Numbered from the stretch's first letter, positions 22,208 to 32,714 are shown. The stretch: DNA of 64,000 nt from Pachyseris speciosa (GCA_016490735.1 JAEMWC010000010.1:2235001-2299000); one strand, 5' to 3'. Program-made: numbers and translations. Notes: a model not told the origin generated them from the sequence alone.

Positions 22208-22363
22208 TTAGTTTCCCTTTCCTTTGACAAATTTAGTCTTTGTGATTCCACATTCAGCACAAGTACATTTCATCATTGTTCGGCCATTTTTCGTCTTCTG
22301 ATATCTTTCACTTCCTGGGACACATTCAGTGATTTTCTTCTGTTTGATACAATAAGATCTCAT
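22208..22363 (-). CDS. Small zinc-ribbon protein (DUF5679-like)
   Basis: 51 residues: starts MRSYCIKQKK, contains ITECVPGSERY, and ends with a Cys cluster CTCAECGITKTKF. Four cysteines suit one zinc site, and the pattern is that of DUF5679, which I recall as the N-terminal part of PLA2 proteins in related elements. The start follows CTATTGGTATATG, resembling other starts of the element. The stop at 22208 is close to a G/A-rich stretch, and the other frame continues directly into the PLA2 ORF, so a single-base change may have split one gene in two. It is 11 bp from the next gene. Confidence 0.6.
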   Translation of the reverse strand: MRSYCIKQKKITECVPGSERYQKTKNGRTMMKCTCAECGITKTKFVKGKGN

Positions 22364-22374
22364 ATACCAATAGG

Positions 22375-22923
22375 TTAGATATTTTCGAAGTAATCTATAA
22401 TGAATCTGTGATTGACACTCACATCTGCTGGATTGAATTTGGAATTGTGTATTATATCCAGTATAGATGTTCCTTTTTGTCTCTCAAGAAGATAGTATAA
22501 ACACCAATATCCACATAATACTGATTCCCTTTCTTGTATTTCATCACCAGAGTATCCAAGTTGTTTACCGCTTGTAGTCATATACATTTGAACTTCTGTT
22601 GGCATCATTAAACCGAAAGAGTCAAAGTATTCACAGTATTTATCATTTTTGAAATTCCTATAACAAACCCAATGAGTACCAGGTCCAATTTTTGAATCAA
22701 GATTGACTATTCCACATTCATTGTTTTTTATTTGTCTAGGAAGATTGTCTCTTGAAAATACTCCTCTAAAATGTTTTATTCCAAGTTGTTTCGCCCAATT
22801 GATTAAATCAAAGTTGGATAAGGGTTTGTTTACAAAATGGTTCCTAGAATTGGGATTGAATTGAATGGACTGTTTTTGCCCAATAAAAGTCCTTTTCCCT
22901 TTTTGGTCTTTTTTTTTTTTCAT
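22375..22923 (-). CDS. Adenain/Ulp1-like cysteine protease (PRO)
   Basis: Maturation protease of the polintovirus virion, cleaving capsid and core proteins after small-residue sites. The catalytic set is complete in order: His in GPGTHWVCY, Asp in YFDSFG, Gln in DEIQERES, Cys in VLCGYWC. Numbered from the 22923 methionine these are H84, D101, Q130 and C137. The first 30 codons are poor protease sequence. They overlap, in another frame, the C-terminus of the virion protein encoded next door, and the 22923 ATG is followed by a run of lysines from a 12-base homopolymer. The true start is therefore probably near 22837 (about FVNKPLSNFDL), where I see no ATG. Confidence 0.9.
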   Translation of the reverse strand: MKKKKDQKGKRTFIGQKQSIQFNPNSRNHFVNKPLSNFDLINWAKQLGIKHFRGVFSRDNLPRQIKNNECGIVNLDSKIGPGTHWVCYRNFKNDKYCEYFDSFGLMMPTEVQMYMTTSGKQLGYSGDEIQERESVLCGYWCLYYLLERQKGTSILDIIHNSKFNPADVSVNHRFIIDYFENI

Positions 22924-23685
22924 TCCATAACCGATTGGGTTATCCCATGTACCAAAAACTGGGGGTGATTGTCATGGAATCATAGCGTGTTTCCCACCAC
23001 TTTTATTTTTATTAACTGCAATGTGATCTGGAACATGAACTGGTAATGACCGTCTAGAACGGCTGTGTTCAACATGCAAACCCTTTCCAGTCAAGGCTTT
23101 CATAAGTAGAGGAATTCCAATACTTGCTAAAAGTGTTCCAAGAAACCCACCAGACTGAGTTTTTGTTGGTTTGATAGCAAGTTGTCCACCAGACTGCATT
23201 GCATTTACAAGATCAGCCATTTGTCTCACATTCAATAAATTTCCAAAATTCAATAGTTGGGGCAAGTTTTTATTGGGAATAATGAATCCTCCTTTTTGTT
23301 TCTTTCCAAATAGTTTATCAATGCCGAGACTTGCTAATGAAGAAAGAGCACCTGTGGCCAATGCTGGAGCCGCTTTAGCTACTGCCTTACCTGCATATGG
23401 TAATAGTCTTGTTCCAAGTGAAAAAAGACTTGACCAAAGAGAACCTCCATGTACAACCGCCTTTCTGATTTGACTTTTTGATATATTGATATCAGAACCT
23501 TTTCCCAATCTTTTTGATTTCATTAGTTTGTTGATTTGTCTTTTTGTCAACATAAGTTGATCACCGCCAGATAATTCATTATGAGTTAGCCTCAATGTTA
23601 CCGCTGAATTTGATTTAATAGCTTTTGCCAGCTTTTCTTTCTGACCTTCTGACAGTGTCACTCCGTGAGGATGATAAGTAGTCAT
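22829..23685 (-). pseudogene. Core/membrane-type virion protein with multiple GG sites (stop and frame break)
   Basis: The open part (22972-23685) encodes a basic protein with a hydrophobic Ala/Leu-rich middle (YAGKAVAKAAPALATGALSSL), a second hydrophobic stretch near the end (LLASIGIPLLMKAL) and at least six Gly-Gly dipeptides (SGGDQ, HGGSL, KGGFI, SGGQL, SGGFL, SGGKH). Gly-Gly is the core of adenain cleavage sites, so it is a plausible protease substrate like adenovirus pVI/pX. I recall the family as strongly conserved in cnidarian Polintons, without a known function. An in-frame TGA (22972-22974) is followed in frame by conserved-looking sequence (FGTWDNPIGYG). After the T12 run (22909-22920) another frame completes a GKNSPFN-type tail ending at TAA 22829-22831. 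Confidence 0.7.
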
Positions 23686-23806
23686 ATAATATATGTTTAT
23701 ACTAAATTGTATTTAATATAAATAATGATTTAATTATCTAATTTATTTAATTATTTAATTTAATTATTGAATTTAATTAATTTATTTGATTATTTAATTA
23801 TTCCAT

Positions 23807-25089
23807 TTACATAGATCTCAGAATCAACTTTCCATCAGTCTTTCTCATCTCAATATCCTGTTCATAGAGGACCAATGCATACACACTGTAATCAGCATTT
23901 GTTACCCCACTCAAAGTGTATTTGAAAGTCAGTTTTGTCATTCCATCTTTTATGTCCTGCTTCTGTTTTGTCAGATCAAAGTAAATGAAAGGGAATATTG
24001 TACCAAAGTTTCCTCTTGTGAGAAGGGTGTTATCACTGAATTCATTTACAACTCGAACATATTTCAAAACATCTCTGAATACTCTTGAGGGTTCTGTTGA
24101 TGGTTCATAATGAACCTCTGGATAATCATTTCCATTGCCAACTTCAAGATAACAATTTGTCAGTGTTTGGTTATTTGCAACTGAGAATGTGTTGTACAAG
24201 AATTTATTGGCTGTCTGAGATGCATCACTTGCATCATTGATGATGAATACAAAGACATGTCTGGGTTTGTTTATTCCTGTGGAAATACGGAAATTGGCAG
24301 TCTGTTGTCTTGTTGAATTGCCTCTCTCAACCATTTCTCTCATGTAAGTCCACTTTCTGTTGTCAAGATACTTGCTCATGTATAAAGACTCTCCCGCAGA
24401 ATTGCAAACAATACGAGGAACTATTAGCTGGAATTTAGTCAGTATCACACGACATTCATCACTAGCCTGCCAAACAAGATTGTCATCACTCTCAAGTGTT
24501 AGGTTCACCTCTACTTTTGAGTTAGGCATGAGTTCATCCAAAAGCTCTTGAAAAAACCGTATCTGTTCAATGCTATCTCTGCATTTATTTCACCACCATT
24601 ATTAAGCAAAGCTTTACGATCTGAGAATCCTTTGTTATAAGCAGCTTGTGCGGTTCTGTTTTCAGCACCTCTGCTGGTGTCAAGATAGAAGAACTCATTG
24701 GTTCCCTGACTTACAGCATAACCCTGTGAATACTCAAGCAATGACTTAATATTTGTGGCTTGGTTAGCATCTCGGCATTCATAAACATCGATTCCATTCA
24801 TTTTTACATTAATGACGTTTATAAGAGCGTGAACTGAATTAACAATACCATTTTGATCTGCAGCAGCAATATTACCTCCATCTGCAAGCTTATTTTCTTT
24901 GAAAATAACATTAAAACGGGCATTATACCAGTCAAATGGTGTTGTCTCTCCACTGTTATCAACAACGAATCGGTAACCTGTTTTCCTCTGATGAGCATTA
25001 TGCGCAATCACAGTATTAAGTGCTGTCTCAAGCTCAAAGACAACATCTTCATATCGTTCGATATATTTTGAGTCGCGATAGTTTGACAT
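23807..25089 (-). pseudogene. Major capsid protein, double jelly-roll (one frame break)
   Basis: Forms the icosahedral shell. The N-terminal part (24511-25089) starts MSNYRDSKYIERYEDVVFE and reaches INAEIALNRYGFF. The C-terminal part (23807-24541) contains the strand-rich NLTLESDDNLVWQA, KPRHVFVFIINDA, FLYNTFSV, LEVGNGNDYPE and FPFIYFDLTKQ, all hallmarks of the Polinton major capsid protein. The two halves overlap out of frame within the A6 run (plus strand 24551-24556). Total length of about 430 residues fits the family. The start codon follows CTAACACAATAATAT, a motif shared with the gene at 26166-27047. Confidence 0.9.
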
Positions 25090-25111
25090 ATATTATTGTG
25101 TTAGATAAAAG

Positions 25112-25360
25112 TTACTTAATTTTTCGAGGTCTGCCTCTCTTTCTTTTGATCTCACCCCCAGTCTTAATCTCACTCTCAGTTCCACTTTTTCTCTTTTTCT
25201 TGCTTAAAAGTTCTATTATTTTATCACCACCTTTTTTGCCAGCATGTTCACCAATTGTTGTAGCTGCTTTTTCAGCTGCTTTTTTTACAGCTGTTTTGGC
25301 AATGTCAGTAAAGATGCCTTCACCAATTTGCTCATATTTTTTGTACTCAAACCTCTTCAT
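25112..25360 (-). CDS. Small basic AT-hook protein (putative DNA-condensing core protein)
   Basis: 82 residues, intact. N-terminus MKRFEYKKYEQIGEGIF, a helical Ala/Lys-rich middle (AVKKAAEKAATTIGEHAG) and a C-terminus ending in the AT-hook RKRGRPRK. Two GG sites (KKGGDK, KTGGEI) could be protease targets. It lies between the two capsid genes in the same orientation; by position and charge it may package DNA in the virion, but this is inference. Its start codon is directly preceded by CCTAATATTAT. Confidence 0.6.
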   Translation of the reverse strand: MKRFEYKKYEQIGEGIFTDIAKTAVKKAAEKAATTIGEHAGKKGGDKIIELLSKKKRKSGTESEIKTGGEIKRKRGRPRKIK

Positions 25361-25373
25361 ATAATATTAGGTT

Positions 25374-26159
25374 TTATAATTCTGTCCCTCTCAAGAATAA
25401 CTCAATATACCAATCTATCCCATTCAAATCAACTGGTGCTCCGGAAGAATCAGTGACATAAAAACGTATTGAGCTGATTGTGTGTGTTGAGATAGGATTC
25501 CATGAAAGAAAACGAGGTTTGTAAGTGAAAGGTAAACTTCTGACGAGATCTGTGACTGGAATAACAGCGATTGTATTTGTACTATTGCCATCAACAATGC
25601 TATCTATCACATTATCACAATTAATATAAATTTCATCCACTCCTCTTGTAATATCAGGTAGATTTGCTCCATATTCTGTTACTGAAACTAATTTTGAATC
25701 GAAACCGATAAGTTTTCTGAAATCAAGATTTCTCAGATCCACTCGATAGTTTTCATCAAGTTCAATCAAAATGCGATATGTTGACAAAACGAAATATATA
25801 TTGATGCCATACTTGAATTTTGATTTGTCTGTTTCAGATGGATTCAGTACATGGCTATTTTTACTCATATACTCATGAATGTAACTATTGATATCGTCGT
25901 ATGAATACATCCCGTCAACGAATGTTATTGTTTCCCAGTTTGCACCTTTGTCATGGCTATATTTCATTTGATTATTCCCTAAAGACTCTCTGATGTTGTA
26001 CCAACTGTATGTCATATTGATAACATTCACAGCCATTTCATATTTCAAATCATTCGTTAATTTGATAGGTGTATTGAATCTTTTTTCAAAATCATGACTC
26101 TTACTAACACCAATTTTGTCTCTGTTTTTACTGTTGAATCGTAATGAAATTTCTGTCAT
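25374..26159 (-). CDS. Minor capsid (penton-type, single jelly-roll) protein
   Basis: 261 residues, intact. It begins MTEISLRFNSKNRDKIG and is strand-rich: FNTPIKL, YEMAVNVINMTYSWYNI, YSYDDINSYIHEYM, FYVLS-like strands, and a C-terminal SIRFYVTDSSGAPVDLNG. Polintons encode a penton-like single jelly-roll protein next to the major capsid gene, and this gene has the right size, position and conserved N-terminus. It would occupy the vertices and hold the fibres (established for the family, inferred here). Confidence 0.82.
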   Translation of the reverse strand: MTEISLRFNSKNRDKIGVSKSHDFEKRFNTPIKLTNDLKYEMAVNVINMTYSWYNIRESLGNNQMKYSHDKGANWETITFVDGMYSYDDINSYIHEYMSKNSHVLNPSETDKSKFKYGINIYFVLSTYRILIELDENYRVDLRNLDFRKLIGFDSKLVSVTEYGANLPDITRGVDEIYINCDNVIDSIVDGNSTNTIAVIPVTDLVRSLPFTYKPRFLSWNPISTHTISSIRFYVTDSSGAPVDLNGIDWYIELFLRGTEL

Positions 26160-26165
26160 ATACTT

Positions 26166-27047
26166 TTACATTAGATATTTCATCATTATTTTATTTAGCT
26201 CATTAGTTCCAATAACACCCAATCTGCTTAATGTATGCAATATCTTCACAAACTCATTTCTTACACTCATACTGTTATTACCAGCAAAAATAGACCCACC
26301 AAGTAATTGAAGTCGTGAAAGCAAGTCACCAACATTATTATAATGAACAACACCTGCTCCATATTGTCTTTTTTTCTTTCTCATACCTGAACCGATAGTT
26401 TGTGCACCTTCCTCAACGGCGCCAATTCTTTTTCGGTACTTTTGCAATAATTTGATCTCTTTAGTCATTTTATGAATTTGTTCTTCATTTTTATCCCTAT
26501 TCTTTTTGGTTGTTGATAGATGAACTTTTTGTCTTCCAATATCTTTGGTTAATTTACCAATCATTCGATCATGCTCATTAATATCGATTGTTCCATCCAT
26601 GTGTGATTTAAATATCTGTGATGGAGGAGGTAAATTATATTTCATCAATGTTTGAATATCCTCAAGTGAAAAACCTTTATCAAGATTTGACTTATATGGT
26701 GCTTCTGTTTTAGTCATCATTGCTGGTTTGTAATCAATTGGTAATGTTGTTTTCAAAGGTACTGATTCAGGTAACGTGTTTAATAGCATAAGATCTTCAA
26801 AACCGGATGTCAAGGCTTTTTGATTTTTTTTCAACTGTTCAATAACTTCATCCTGCTTCTTGTCCACACTTTCTTTCACACTCTTCTGGACATCAATAGA
26901 GGGTTTCAGTAATTCTGATGTTGTATCATATGCATCCTGTTTTCTGTATTCATAAGTCTTGATAACATCACGAACTTCTCTTGTTTTGTTTCCAGCTTCG
27001 ATTCCACTTTTAAGAAGCCTTTTCATACGTTCTATATCCATATACAA
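26166..27047 (-). CDS. Coiled-coil virion-type protein of unknown function
   Basis: 293 residues, intact. The N-terminal half is helical and charged (RLLKSGIEAGNKTREVRDVIKTYEY; SVDKKQDEVIEQLKKNQKAL). A proline-containing middle follows (FSLEDIQTLMKYNLPPP), then a coiled coil (KNRDKNEEQIHKMTKEIKLLQKY) and a glycine-rich segment (TIGSGMRKKKRQYGAGVV, LLGGSIFAG). The last segment has candidate adenain-type cleavage sites. I recall it as a recurrent Polinton gene of unknown role. It is the first gene of the minus-strand capsid block and is divergent to the ATPase, with 30 bp between the start codons. Confidence 0.65.
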   Translation of the reverse strand: MYMDIERMKRLLKSGIEAGNKTREVRDVIKTYEYRKQDAYDTTSELLKPSIDVQKSVKESVDKKQDEVIEQLKKNQKALTSGFEDLMLLNTLPESVPLKTTLPIDYKPAMMTKTEAPYKSNLDKGFSLEDIQTLMKYNLPPPSQIFKSHMDGTIDINEHDRMIGKLTKDIGRQKVHLSTTKKNRDKNEEQIHKMTKEIKLLQKYRKRIGAVEEGAQTIGSGMRKKKRQYGAGVVHYNNVGDLLSRLQLLGGSIFAGNNSMSVRNEFVKILHTLSRLGVIGTNELNKIMMKYLM

Positions 27048-27077
27048 TTGTGTTAGACTAATCTAAACTATTAACAT
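27048..27077. promoter_or_regulatory. Divergent intergenic spacer between coiled-coil and ATPase genes
   Basis: Only 30 bp separate the two start codons. Both sides carry the CTAA... plus AT-rich pattern seen before other starts of the element: CTAACACAATTGTAT before the minus-strand gene, and TCTAAACTATTAACAT before the plus-strand gene. A bidirectional late-type promoter is likely but not shown. Confidence 0.4.
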
Positions 27078-27719
27078 ATGGAAATTCCAAATTATGATAT
27101 CGTTCAGAATTCAAATAATTCATTCAGACAGTTGTATCCGTATATGCCGAAAGATACATTTAGAATGTTATTGGCTGGAAATTCTGGATCTGGAAAGACA
27201 ACATTGTTTTTGCATTTGATTATGGAACCGTTGGTCTATTACGATCAAATACATCTATACGCCAAAAACTTGGATCAAGACAAATATCAATATTTACAAC
27301 AAGTTATGGATGGAATAAGCAAACAGGTTGGTTACCCCGTTTTAGTTTGTAGCCAAGATGAAATTTTACCCGTTGAACAAATCAAAGACACTGATTTACA
27401 GCGACTGGTTGTATTTGATGATTTTGTTACAGATAAAAAACAAGATCAAATCATAAGCTATTTCATTCAGGGTCGCCATAAGAACTGTTCTGTATTGTAC
27501 CTAACACAATCCTTCTACGGTTGCCCAAAATCTGTTAGACTTAATTGTAGCCATTTCTGTCTTTATGATTTCCCATCCACAAGAGAGAGAAATATTATCT
27601 CACAAGAACTTGCAATCGATAAGCAACAGTATATTGAAGCAACAAAAAAACCGTATTCCTTCTGTTATGTTGACAAACCAATGAAAACAGTGAAGAGAAA
27701 TTTTTACGGTGTTATCTAA
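27078..27719 (+). CDS. FtsK/HerA-type DNA-packaging ATPase
   Basis: 213 residues, intact; pumps the genome into the capsid. Walker A is LLAGNSGSGKTTLF (residues 31-44), Walker B RLVVFDDFV (about 109-117), and a sensor-like motif VLYLTQSFY follows. Length and motif spacing are those of the A32-like ATPases of Polintons, adeno-like elements and virophages. It is the first gene of the plus-strand block that continues into the fibre genes 11 bp downstream. Confidence 0.95.
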   Translation: MEIPNYDIVQNSNNSFRQLYPYMPKDTFRMLLAGNSGSGKTTLFLHLIMEPLVYYDQIHLYAKNLDQDKYQYLQQVMDGISKQVGYPVLVCSQDEILPVEQIKDTDLQRLVVFDDFVTDKKQDQIISYFIQGRHKNCSVLYLTQSFYGCPKSVRLNCSHFCLYDFPSTRERNIISQELAIDKQQYIEATKKPYSFCYVDKPMKTVKRNFYGVI

Positions 27720-27730
27720 TCTAATATTAT

Positions 27731-30700
27731 ATGGGATTATTTAATGATTTACCAACTCCAGACAATATAGGAACTGGTGAAATAGGTCCAAAAGGTGATA
27801 GAGGTCCTGCTGGTCCAAAAGGTGATAAAGGTGATAGAGGTCCAATTGGTCCTGCTGGTCCAAAAGGTGATAAAGGTGATAAGGGTTATGGATTCAAATT
27901 AACACAAGATGGTAACTATGATCTTGAAAATAAACGCTTGACTAATGCTGGAGAACCAAATTCAAACAAAGATGCTGTTAATATGAGATACGTCAACGAT
28001 GCTGTTTTATCAATTGAAGGAACACGTGTAAATCCATTTAAATTTCTTCTTGAAGATATATCAAAAACATCTATTCTTAGAAATGCAAATGATCTCAAAT
28101 TGGAAGATTTTAATAAAAGCCCTTACTTAATAAATAAAAAAGCCTTGTCTTTTGTTATTCCTACTGCTAGCCAGGCAACTGTTCTTCGTTTTGATTTGTC
28201 ACAATTGGAAGTTTCAAGATACACTTTTGCTGTTGAGTTTTATACAAACGGTAATCCAAATAATGCAACAGTTGATGATGATAATTTGTCATCCAATTTA
28301 GTTGAAAGAAAAGATTCGATAAAAAGAGCATTTCCAGAGACTCATATTGTAGAGGCTTATCTCAAAAGAATATTCTTCCTTGAAAAAACAAGTCATGGTT
28401 CCACATCAATGGAGTTATTGTTGATTTCACCATATTTACAAAATAATAAAAAACATTATGTTATAGTTTATGGTGTTTACGGCTTTTCAAATATCATTTT
28501 ATCACACATTCATGACCCAGTTTTTGAAATTGAAAATGGTAATGTTGCATTTGGTGGTAATATTGACATGAAAAATAACAAAATCCTCAACATGCAGGGT
28601 AACCCCTCAAACCCACAAGACGCTGTAAACAAATCTTACGTTGATAATAAAACAGCTGATTTCCTTAATAAAAACACTGGTGGTGTAATTTATGCACCTG
28701 TCAGCATGAATGGAAATGATCTATTTGGTATACCAGATAACCCAAGATTTGGTTATTCAGCTGTAAATAGAAACTATGTGAACAATAATTTTTTGAAACT
28801 AAATGGAAGCGTTGCGATGACTTCTGATTTGAATCTTGGAGGTAACAAATTGACTAATGTATCAACACCAACTGCAAACGATGATACAGCCACAAAGGGG
28901 TATGTTGATACTGAAATTGCTGGAATTACTGGCATTGATGTTTCACCATTTCTTTAAAAAGATGGAAGTGTTGCAATGACTGGTGATCTTGACATGGGTG
29001 ACAATAAAATAATAAATGTTGAGGTTCCAAACACCAACAAAGATGCAGCCAATAAAAAATATGTCGATGACCTTATTTTATCAGCATCTGGTACTCAACG
29101 CAACCCATTCGCTTTTCTGTTAAAAGACATATCCAAGTCTTCTGCAGTCAGTGGTGTGGAAAACCTTCAAATTGAGAATTTTCACAGATCACCTTATCAC
29201 ATAAACAAGTCGTCATTGTCTTTTTTCATCGAACGAAGTGGCAACTTTACATCCAAAATTCGTTTTAATGTGACATCTTTGAGCAAAGGTCAGTACACTT
29301 TTGTTGTTGAGTTTTTCTCACCCTCTGATCCTCAAAATGCAACAATTAATTTATTCCTTCCTACAGTTAATATGCGCGACGCGGGACAGCCATTTTCAAA
29401 AAGCTTTCCCCAAAACTCCTCATGTTGATGGTTACATGAAAAAACTTTTCCAGATAGAAAAAAGAAGTGGTGGTCAAGCATTAATTGAGGTTGAGCTAAG
29501 TAGCACAGCTTCTACACCTAATACTAAAACCCATCTCATTGTTTATGGAGCCTATGGCTTTCATACCAATTTATCTTACTTTATTCATGACCCAGCTTAT
29601 GAAATTGAAAACGGTCATGTTGCATTTGGCAGTAACATTGACATGAAATTAAACAAAATCCTCAACCTGCAGGATAATCCCTCAAACCCACAAGACGCTG
29701 TGAACAAAAAGTATGTTGATGCTGAAATAGCTGGTATTGATGTTTCTCAATTTCTTAAAAAAGATGGAAGTGTTATAATGACTGGCAATCAGGATTTTGG
29801 GGGTTTATTATTACAGGTCATGGGATAGGAAACCAACCAGCAGATCTTGTGAATAAATCATATATTGACAATAATCTCGCATCAAAAAGCAGTATCAGTC
29901 AAACTCTACTTCGAGATGGAACACAAGAAATGACTGCTAATTTAAATCTTGCTGGTAACAAAGTGATCAACTGTGCAACACCAACTGCTAACACAGATGC
30001 TGCCAACAAGTTTTATGTAGATGATAAAACTAAAGATATTATTGGATTTACATCTGATGGAAGTTATGATTTTTTAAACAAACACTTGGAGAATGTTGGC
30101 CAGATCCATGCTTCAAGCTATATTGACTTACATAATAATAAAATTATAAATGTTGGGGCTCCAACCACTGACAAAGATGCTACCAACAAAATTTATGTTG
30201 ACCAGGCCCCTTTTCTTAAACTTGTTGGAGGTCAAATGGCTGGTGATATTGACATGGGTGATAACGCACTCACAAACTTAAAAGAAGGAACAAATAAAAC
30301 TGATGCCGTAAATTTAGATCAATTAGAAAAAAGTCATATTTCATCTGCTTCTCATCCAAAGAATGCTTTCAAATATTTGATGAATGATATCGATGAAATT
30401 AGCACTGAATATGGCTTGACAGTTAATGGATATGTCAATTTACCTCAGTCACCACATTTGATTTCAAAAAAGGTTATTGATGTAGACTTGAATAAAGAAG
30501 CTGATCATATTTACAGAGCTAGAATTGGTTTTAATATGTACACAATAAAAGATGGAAAATACACTTTCATTCTTGAATGGCTATTTCCTGATTATGAAGG
30601 AATGAATCTTAGTAGTGTAACATTCAGTGCAACTGGTGGAATTACAATTCATAAAACTGTAGGGAGAAAATTTGATAACAGAAATGAAGATCATTCGAGA

Positions 30701-31576
30701 TATTTATTATGGATTGAAAAACCTTCAGTAAGTTCACCACCTGAATATTTATATTGTACAATACATATTAATGCTAACCCAACTTATCCAAATAAGTACA
30801 AAGTTCATTGTGTTGCATATGGTATTGATTTTGAAGCTGTAGACGTTCCATCAAGTGTTTACGACTTCGCAGAAGCTTATAAAATCGTGAATGAGAAAAT
30901 GCAATTACAAACTGATTTAGATTTGAATGGTTTTGATGTGAAAGAAAATGAAAATTGGTTGTTTGGTGGAGACAATGGTGAATTGACAATGCTAAATAAT
31001 ATTAATATGAACACTTATCTGATAAAAGAGGCTAAACTTGGTGGTGATTTAAATCTGAATGGCTATAGAATTCATAATAATAGTTTGAATCTATTTCGTT
31101 CAAGCGTTACAGGTGTAATTATGGAAACAGCTTTCGATTTGGGTGGATTTGCTCTTTACAGGCCGAAATTAGGAGGTGATCTAAATTTGAATGGGAATAA
31201 TATAATTGGTCAAATACAATATTTAAATTGCTTTGTTGGAGCCAAACAAGGACATAATAAGAATACTTTGAAGCCTGTATTAATTAATGGCGCTGAATTT
31301 TTAGTTATTCATAACAATAACTTTTATATTAAGAATATGTATATAATACAAGGAACAAAACCCGGAATATTCTACTTCAAGAAAAAAGCTGAAGGTGCTG
31401 GGTTATTGCCATTTCCAGCAACTATTTTCGAATATAGAATTCCTTCTATGAGTAGAAACATAAGAACAGTTGCAGTCAATAAATCATTATCGAGAGGTTA
31501 TTTTATAATTGACTATTCACATCCCAGTAGTGGAGCATTTGATACAACATTCACACTTGAAGTAATTATGAATTAA
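27731..31576 (+). pseudogene. Large collagen-stalked fibre protein with phage-tail-fibre-like repeats (broken)
   Basis: About 1,280 codons. The N-terminus [17 protein letters not shown] is followed by a short collagen-like Gly-X-Y stretch ([17 protein letters not shown]). At least nine tail-fibre-type modules of the form DLxLxxNKIxNVxxPxxxxDAxNKxYVD come after it. Three copies of a strand-rich domain of roughly 150-170 residues (NPFKFLLEDIS, NPFAFLLKDIS, NAFKYLMNDID) are interspersed. The C-terminal part has LGGDLNLNG repeats and a unique end. It is probably a trimeric receptor-binding or host-attachment fibre on the virion. Breaks: TAA at 28955-28957, a frame change near 29398-29402 (A5) and another at 29799-29803 (G5). 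The middle copies are highly similar, so internal duplication made the length. Confidence 0.85.
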
Positions 31577-31592
31577 TCTAAAATAATATTAT

Positions 31593-32705
31593 ATGGGATT
31601 ATTTAATGATTTACCAACTCCAGACAATATAGGAACTGGTGAAAGAGGTCCATAAGGTCCGCAAGGTCCGCAAGGTCCAGTTGGTCCGCAGGGTCCACAA
31701 AGTCCGCAAGGACCACAAGGTCCAGTTGGCCCACAAGGCCCACAGGGTCCACAAGGTGTTTCAGGTTCTGTTGGCCCCAAAGGTGATAAAGGTGATGGAT
31801 TTACATTAACACAAGATGGTCACTATGATCTTGGAAACAAACATTTGACTAATGTAAAAGCAGGTAATGATTCTGATCATGTTGTAATCAAATCACAAGT
31901 TTCAGATATTGTCAGAGATAGTTTTTTGGATTTATGGGTTTCTGAATTCATCAGATTATACTCTAAATGTACTTATCAAATCGACAGAGCGAATAATAAT
32001 TTTTTAGATATGAATGCAGACAGAAAAGTTGAAACATTATACGATCTCTCGAATGAAGAAAATAATGCAACACAATCAACTTTAAACATAAGACCCACTG
32101 TTTGTACCAAAGCTAATAAACATAATGGTCGTTATTATTTAGACTTTAATGGATCACAGAGAATGATAAGTCAAATCAATTTAAATAATGATGTTGTTAA
32201 TATCTTCATTGTTTATAAATTAAATTCAAATACAGGTGGAAATCCATGGGAAAATGGGCTTTTTGGTCATGATAATGGGGGTTATGATAAGTTTGTCAGC
32301 TATTACAATGGTTCAAATTTAGTTATAAGTGGTGTTGATCAATCAAATTGCGTATATTTTGGTCCAGCAGCATCTATACAAAATTTCAGAAAAATAGCAG
32401 ATTATTCCATACATGATTTAGGTCAAATTAATGTTTGGCATTGTTTATCTGTTCATTGGGATAATTTGTCTTCTCCAAAAACTAATACAAGTAAAATCTA
32501 TTGGAATAAAAAACATATGGCAAATTTTACAGCAGCTAATAGAACTGGCAGCACACAGATGACTTTTGGTGATTTGAATCCAAACTCCATTGCACCTTTA
32601 GATGGTTGTATCAGTTTCTTCTGTGTATATTTGGATTTCATGCTTGATGAAAAAACAATCTTGGACCATCATCATGTTCTTATGCAGAGATACAATATTG
32701 TCTAA
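31593..32705 (+). pseudogene. Second collagen-stalked fibre with lectin-like head (premature stop)
   Basis: The first 17 codons and 8 upstream bases are identical to those of the gene at 27731, then the sequences diverge. The collagen-like part is longer (many GPQ/GPV triplets) and contains TAA at 31653-31655 (codon 21); the frame is otherwise open to 32705. A single tail-fibre module (HYDLGNKHLTNV) follows. The C-terminal domain of about 230 residues is a concanavalin-A/LamG-like beta sandwich by pattern (YYLDFNGSQRM, VNIFIVYKL, GLFGHDNGG, WHCLSVHWDN, MTFGDLN, DGCISFFCVYLDF). It would be an alternative receptor-binding fibre on the same virion anchor. A methionine at 31845 allows a truncated product. 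Confidence 0.8.
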
Positions 32706-32714
32706 TTAATATAT

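Noticed and set aside
23171..23473. 100-codon plus-strand open frame within the Polinton
   Set aside because: Antisense shadow of the core/membrane-type virion protein.
24360..25456. Several plus-strand open frames under the capsid genes
   Set aside because: Antisense shadows of the major capsid and AT-hook genes, whose minus-strand translations carry the conserved motifs.
31589..31780. Minus-strand open frame of GPCGPCGP type
   Set aside because: Antisense reading of the collagen-like triplets of the plus-strand fibre gene.
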